From assembly GCF_009728995.1 (NCBI RefSeq), contig NZ_VTZW01000009.1, forward strand, positions 250,501 to 314,500: a stretch of DNA of 64,000 bases, written 5' to 3'. The notes under the pieces are model-generated. The model saw only the letters and a program-made list of their open reading frames with translations. It made no database searches and was not told where the DNA came from. Source of the DNA: Streptomonospora sp. PA3. Lineage in GTDB: Bacteria; Actinomycetota; Actinomycetes; Streptosporangiales; Streptosporangiaceae. Within the stretch, counting starts at the first letter, position 1. Each line of letters opens with the position of its first letter. The translations under genes and the position numbers were made by a program. Shown here in pieces: positions 61,271 through 64,000 of the stretch.

Positions 61271-62806
61271 ATGGCACCTGACGTCCCCCCTCCGATCCCG
61301 CAAGCCGAGACTTCGACGCAGCGCACCCCCGACCGGATCTCCGCGGTGCTGGGCAACGCCACCCTGCTCGGCATCGGCTACCTGCTGATGCGCCGGCCGC
61401 GCACGGCGATCGTGTCACTGCTCGGATCGATCGCCCTGCTGGCGCTCGTCGCCGTCTTCCCCCACATGCTCGTGTGGAGGCTGCTCCTGGCGCTCTGGTG
61501 GGCGGCGCTGGTCCTGCACACCTGGCGATCGGCATCCCGCGCGTCCGGTGAGCGGCCGGGCCCGCGCGGCGGGCGGAACCCGGTGTGGCGCGACCGCGTC
61601 CTCACGGCGGTCTGCCTGGTACTCGTCACGCCGGCATGGCTGCTCTTGGACACCTGGGCGATCGCGCGCGACGCCGCGGCCGCGCACGCCGGCGGCGACT
61701 GCGATCGCGCGGTGGGCTCGTTGCGCTGGCTCGGCGCCGCCCACGGTCTGGTCGACGGCTCGGCGACCGCCCGCGGCCAAGAGGAGCGGGAGGCCTGCGA
61801 ACTGCTGCTGGCCGCCCTCGACGCATCGGATTCCGCGGCGGGGGCCGAGCAGCTCGGCGCGTATCTGGAGCATCCCGGCGCCCTGTGGGACGGAGCCGGG
61901 CCCAAGCGCGCCGAACTCCTGCTCGACGAGGTCCTGCGAAGCGACCCCGATCCGCGGGAGCAGGAGGTGCCCGACGCCGGCGACCCGGCGCCGGCCACGG
62001 TGGATGAGGCGTTCACGCAGCTCTCCGCGACGCTTGAGGACACACCCGGCGAGAGCCGGCGCGTCAGAGCCGTCGCGGAGTCGTTCCTCGCCGACCTCGC
62101 CGACGTCCCGCCGTGCAAGGCCACAGCGATCGACAGCGTGCTGCACGCGCGGACCTGGCAGTCGCCGGCGCTGGCCGAACCGATGGCGTCGGCGGCCGAT
62201 CAGGTGCCGGTGCGCAAGTTCGATTGCGCGGAGGCCCTCACCGCGACCAACCCGGAGGCGGCGGGCCCGGTCTACCAGGACCTGGTGCAGACCCACCCCG
62301 AACACGAACTGGCGGCAGACGCCACCGAGGGCCTACTCGCCGGGGGCGCATACTGCGACCACCCGGCCGCCTATCCCGACGCGCCGGCCTACAAGGGCGC
62401 CGGTCCGCACGCGATGCGGACGCTGGGGATGGACCCCGACGAGTACGGCTTCCCGGACTCCTGGCGGGCCGGCGCCGTCGCCGAAACGGTCCTGGTGACC
62501 TGCGTCGAAGGCCCCGACAAGGGCGGCTACCAGCAGACCTGCCACTACGATCCCGGTGCGGACCAACTGCTGTCGCCGTTCCAGCAGTCGGCGAAGGTCG
62601 ACTTCTATGCCAGCAGGTTCACCGTCAAGGCGTACTCGTTGAAGACCGGCGAGCCGGTGGCGGACTACAGCGCGGAGATCGGCGATCCGTGCCCCGCGGT
62701 GCTCGAGTACGAGACCTCCCCCTACCTCGACATAGTGCCGGGCGAATACGAGTCCGACTTCACCGACGCGGAGGCCCGCTCCATCTTCGATCGCCTCATG
62801 GACTGA
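61271..62806 (+). CDS. Large membrane-anchored protein of unknown function
   Basis: 511 residues. The N-terminus has two to three helices (about 25-45, 48-75, 95-120) followed by a long Ala/Glu/Asp-rich cytoplasmic or extracytoplasmic region that looks like helical solenoid repeats (EEREACELLLAALDASD, then KRAELLLDEVLRSDP; later PEAAGPVYQDLVQTHPEHELA, TPR-like). The C-terminal ~170 residues contain several Cys (YCDHP, VTCVEGPDKGG, TCHYDPGAD) and a beta-rich end with YSLKTGEPVADYSAEIGDPC. Family not recognised. ATG at 61271 has no strong ribosome site. It is 206 bases after the phosphotransferase-like gene. Confidence 0.78.
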   Translation: MAPDVPPPIPQAETSTQRTPDRISAVLGNATLLGIGYLLMRRPRTAIVSLLGSIALLALVAVFPHMLVWRLLLALWWAALVLHTWRSASRASGERPGPRGGRNPVWRDRVLTAVCLVLVTPAWLLLDTWAIARDAAAAHAGGDCDRAVGSLRWLGAAHGLVDGSATARGQEEREACELLLAALDASDSAAGAEQLGAYLEHPGALWDGAGPKRAELLLDEVLRSDPDPREQEVPDAGDPAPATVDEAFTQLSATLEDTPGESRRVRAVAESFLADLADVPPCKATAIDSVLHARTWQSPALAEPMASAADQVPVRKFDCAEALTATNPEAAGPVYQDLVQTHPEHELAADATEGLLAGGAYCDHPAAYPDAPAYKGAGPHAMRTLGMDPDEYGFPDSWRAGAVAETVLVTCVEGPDKGGYQQTCHYDPGADQLLSPFQQSAKVDFYASRFTVKAYSLKTGEPVADYSAEIGDPCPAVLEYETSPYLDIVPGEYESDFTDAEARSIFDRLMD

Positions 62807-62968
62807 CCGTTCTCCCGCTGATCGACCCGTGGCGGTCCGTGGCGGCGGTCTCCCACCATCGGGGGACGGCGGCACGGCGCCGGCGCGCTCGTCGGCGGCG
62901 AGGCGTCCCTCGAAGCGCGGACACAGCGGGGCCCGCTGCGGCCCACCCCCGGGGGCGGACCGCGGCGG

Positions 62969-64000
62969 TCAGGACAGCCGCACCGGCAGGCTCTCCAGAG
63001 CGCGCGCCGGTCCGGGCCGCCAGGCGGGGGGCGCCTCGGGGTGGGCGAGGGCGAGGCCGGGGAAGCGGCGCAGCAGCTCGGTGAAGACGATCTGCAGCTC
63101 GGCGCGGGCCAGGGCGGCGCCCAGGCAGTAGTGGATGCCGTGCCCGAAGGCGAGATGGTCGCTGCGCCCGCGGTCCAGCCGCAGCTTCGAGGGCTCGGCG
63201 AAGACGCGCGGGTCGCGGTTGCCGCCGAAGTACAGCGGCATCACCGGCTCATCGGCCGGGATGGCGACCCCGCCCAGCTCCACCGGCTCCAGCGTGTAGC
63301 GGAACACGCCGACGTCGGCGGCCCCGTTGTAGCGCAGGAACTCCTCGACCGCATCGGCCACGCGCTCGGGCTCGGCGGTCAGGCGCTCCCGCTGCTCGGG
63401 ATGGGTGAGCACCAGAAGCGCGCCGGCGGAGATCACCGCGACGGTGGTCTCATGCCCGGCCAGCAGGATGCTCACCGCCAGCGACACCGTCTCGGCCTCG
63501 GTCAGCTCGTCGTGGGCGACGAGGGCGGACAGCAGGTCCTCGCCGGGCTCGGCGCGTTTGGCCGCGATCAGCTCCCGGATGTAGGCCACCAGTCCGCGGG
63601 AGCCGGCGGCCATGGTCTCCAGGTCCGGTCCGCCCAGGCTGCGCGACCACCGGCGCCAGTGCTCCTGGTCCTCCAGGGGCACGCCGAGGAGTTCGCAGAT
63701 GACCCGGATCGGCAGCGGGTAGGCCAGGTCGGCGACCAGGTCGGCCTCCTGCGGCAGAGCGTCGAGCAGCTCGCCGGTGATCTCGCGGATGCGCGGCTTG
63801 AGCCGCTCCACGCGGCGGAAGGTGAACTCCCGGGACACCAGCCGGCGCAGCCGCGTGTGGTCCGGCGGGTCCTGGGCGCCCAGCGCCGCCATGAAGTAGG
63901 GGCGGACGTCCTCGGGGATCCCCGCCGCGCCCGAGAGGTCGAGCTTGGTCTGCTTGTTCGCGTCGTTGCTGAACCGGGGGTCGGTCAGCACCGTCATGAT
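62969..64000 (-). CDS. Cytochrome P450 (N-terminus beyond window)
   Basis: At least 343 residues, open at the right edge. Order of motifs: DPPDHTRLRRLVSREFTFRR (C-helix), SILLAGHETT (I-helix with the acid/Thr pair), EEFLRYN (ExxR), and heme-binding FGHGIHYCLGAALAR with the thiolate Cys. The first ~60 residues of a typical soluble actinobacterial P450 (CYP105/107-like, ~400 residues) are not in view, so the internal ATG at 63997 is not the true start. Monooxygenase of unknown substrate; no ferredoxin gene is visible. It is convergent with the gene at 61271. Confidence 0.9.
   Translation of the reverse strand: MMTVLTDPRFSNDANKQTKLDLSGAAGIPEDVRPYFMAALGAQDPPDHTRLRRLVSREFTFRRVERLKPRIREITGELLDALPQEADLVADLAYPLPIRVICELLGVPLEDQEHWRRWSRSLGGPDLETMAAGSRGLVAYIRELIAAKRAEPGEDLLSALVAHDELTEAETVSLAVSILLAGHETTVAVISAGALLVLTHPEQRERLTAEPERVADAVEEFLRYNGAADVGVFRYTLEPVELGGVAIPADEPVMPLYFGGNRDPRVFAEPSKLRLDRGRSDHLAFGHGIHYCLGAALARAELQIVFTELLRRFPGLALAHPEAPPAWRPGPARALESLPVRLS

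Noticed and set aside
58652-62806. Apparent 1384-codon plus-strand protein.
   Set aside because: Its first 870 codons are an Arg/Gly/Ala-rich shadow of the phosphotransferase-like gene. Only the part from ATG 61271 has normal composition.

Overview
The window comes from a high-GC actinomycete, most likely of the family Nocardiopsaceae (Nocardiopsis, Streptomonospora or Thermobifida relatives). The evidence is the strong G/C third-position bias, frequent GTG starts, leaderless-looking promoters, a mycothiol-type maleylpyruvate isomerase-fold protein, actinobacterial regulators (SARP, TetR, MmyB-type XRE) and a secreted polyesterase whose motifs and catalytic-residue spacing match Thermobifida cutinases. 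No 16S rRNA or species marker is present, so the genus is inference. Both edges cut genes: a large WXG-type toxin-like protein on the left and a cytochrome P450 on the right.

Layout. 1-9.4 kb: a partial type VII secretion-like toxin, an XRE/MmyB regulator divergent from SnoaL-like and methyltransferase genes, a YHS-domain protein, a macrolide-type glycosyltransferase next to a ridA remnant, and a DUF4037 / maleylpyruvate isomerase-fold divergent pair. 9.5-18 kb: an oxidoreductase, a two-gene XRE/membrane operon with a striking promoter-operator, an FAD monooxygenase divergent from a TetR gene, a DUF368 (PopT-type) lipid-carrier transporter, a PepSY protein and a DUF3592 protein. 18-24 kb is a decay zone with at least four gene remnants among small intact genes, ending in tRNA-Gly(CCC). 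24-31 kb is housekeeping-like: dcd, an SDR, a rhomboid protease and a complete glycine-betaine ABC operon (ATPase, permease, lipoprotein). 31-40 kb: the cutinase, a frameshifted methyltransferase paralogue, small membrane/lipoproteins, then AraC - VOC - UvrA-like genes closed by a strong terminator.

40.5-50.9 kb is the most interesting part. It is a compact, SARP-flanked gene set without NRPS or PKS genes: a ThDP-dependent enzyme, a fructose-6-phosphate-aldolase-type transaldolase, a GT2 glycosyltransferase, a RapZ paralogue, a YvcK/CofD-family paralogue, a second GT2 and an MFS exporter, followed by a SARP activator, a secreted I36-like protein and a LuxR regulator. Junctions within the group overlap by 1 to 4 bases or are very short. 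Three TGATGGG/C heptamers with an exact 11-bp period lie just upstream of the first gene, which has no Shine-Dalgarno and may be leaderless. RapZ and YvcK are normally housekeeping regulators of amino-sugar and cell-wall metabolism; here they appear recruited into an accessory, probably sugar-derived pathway.

51-64 kb: a gene-poor kilobase with an AT-rich patch and a near-perfect CelR/CebR-type operator, then SDR, aldo-keto reductase and divergent TetR with a clear palindromic operator, a C69-family peptidase with Ser at the usual Cys position, a MerR gene with a textbook 19-bp-spacer promoter upstream of a rifampin-phosphotransferase-like enzyme, a large membrane protein and the P450. I saw no CRISPR array, rRNA, intact insertion sequence or replication origin.
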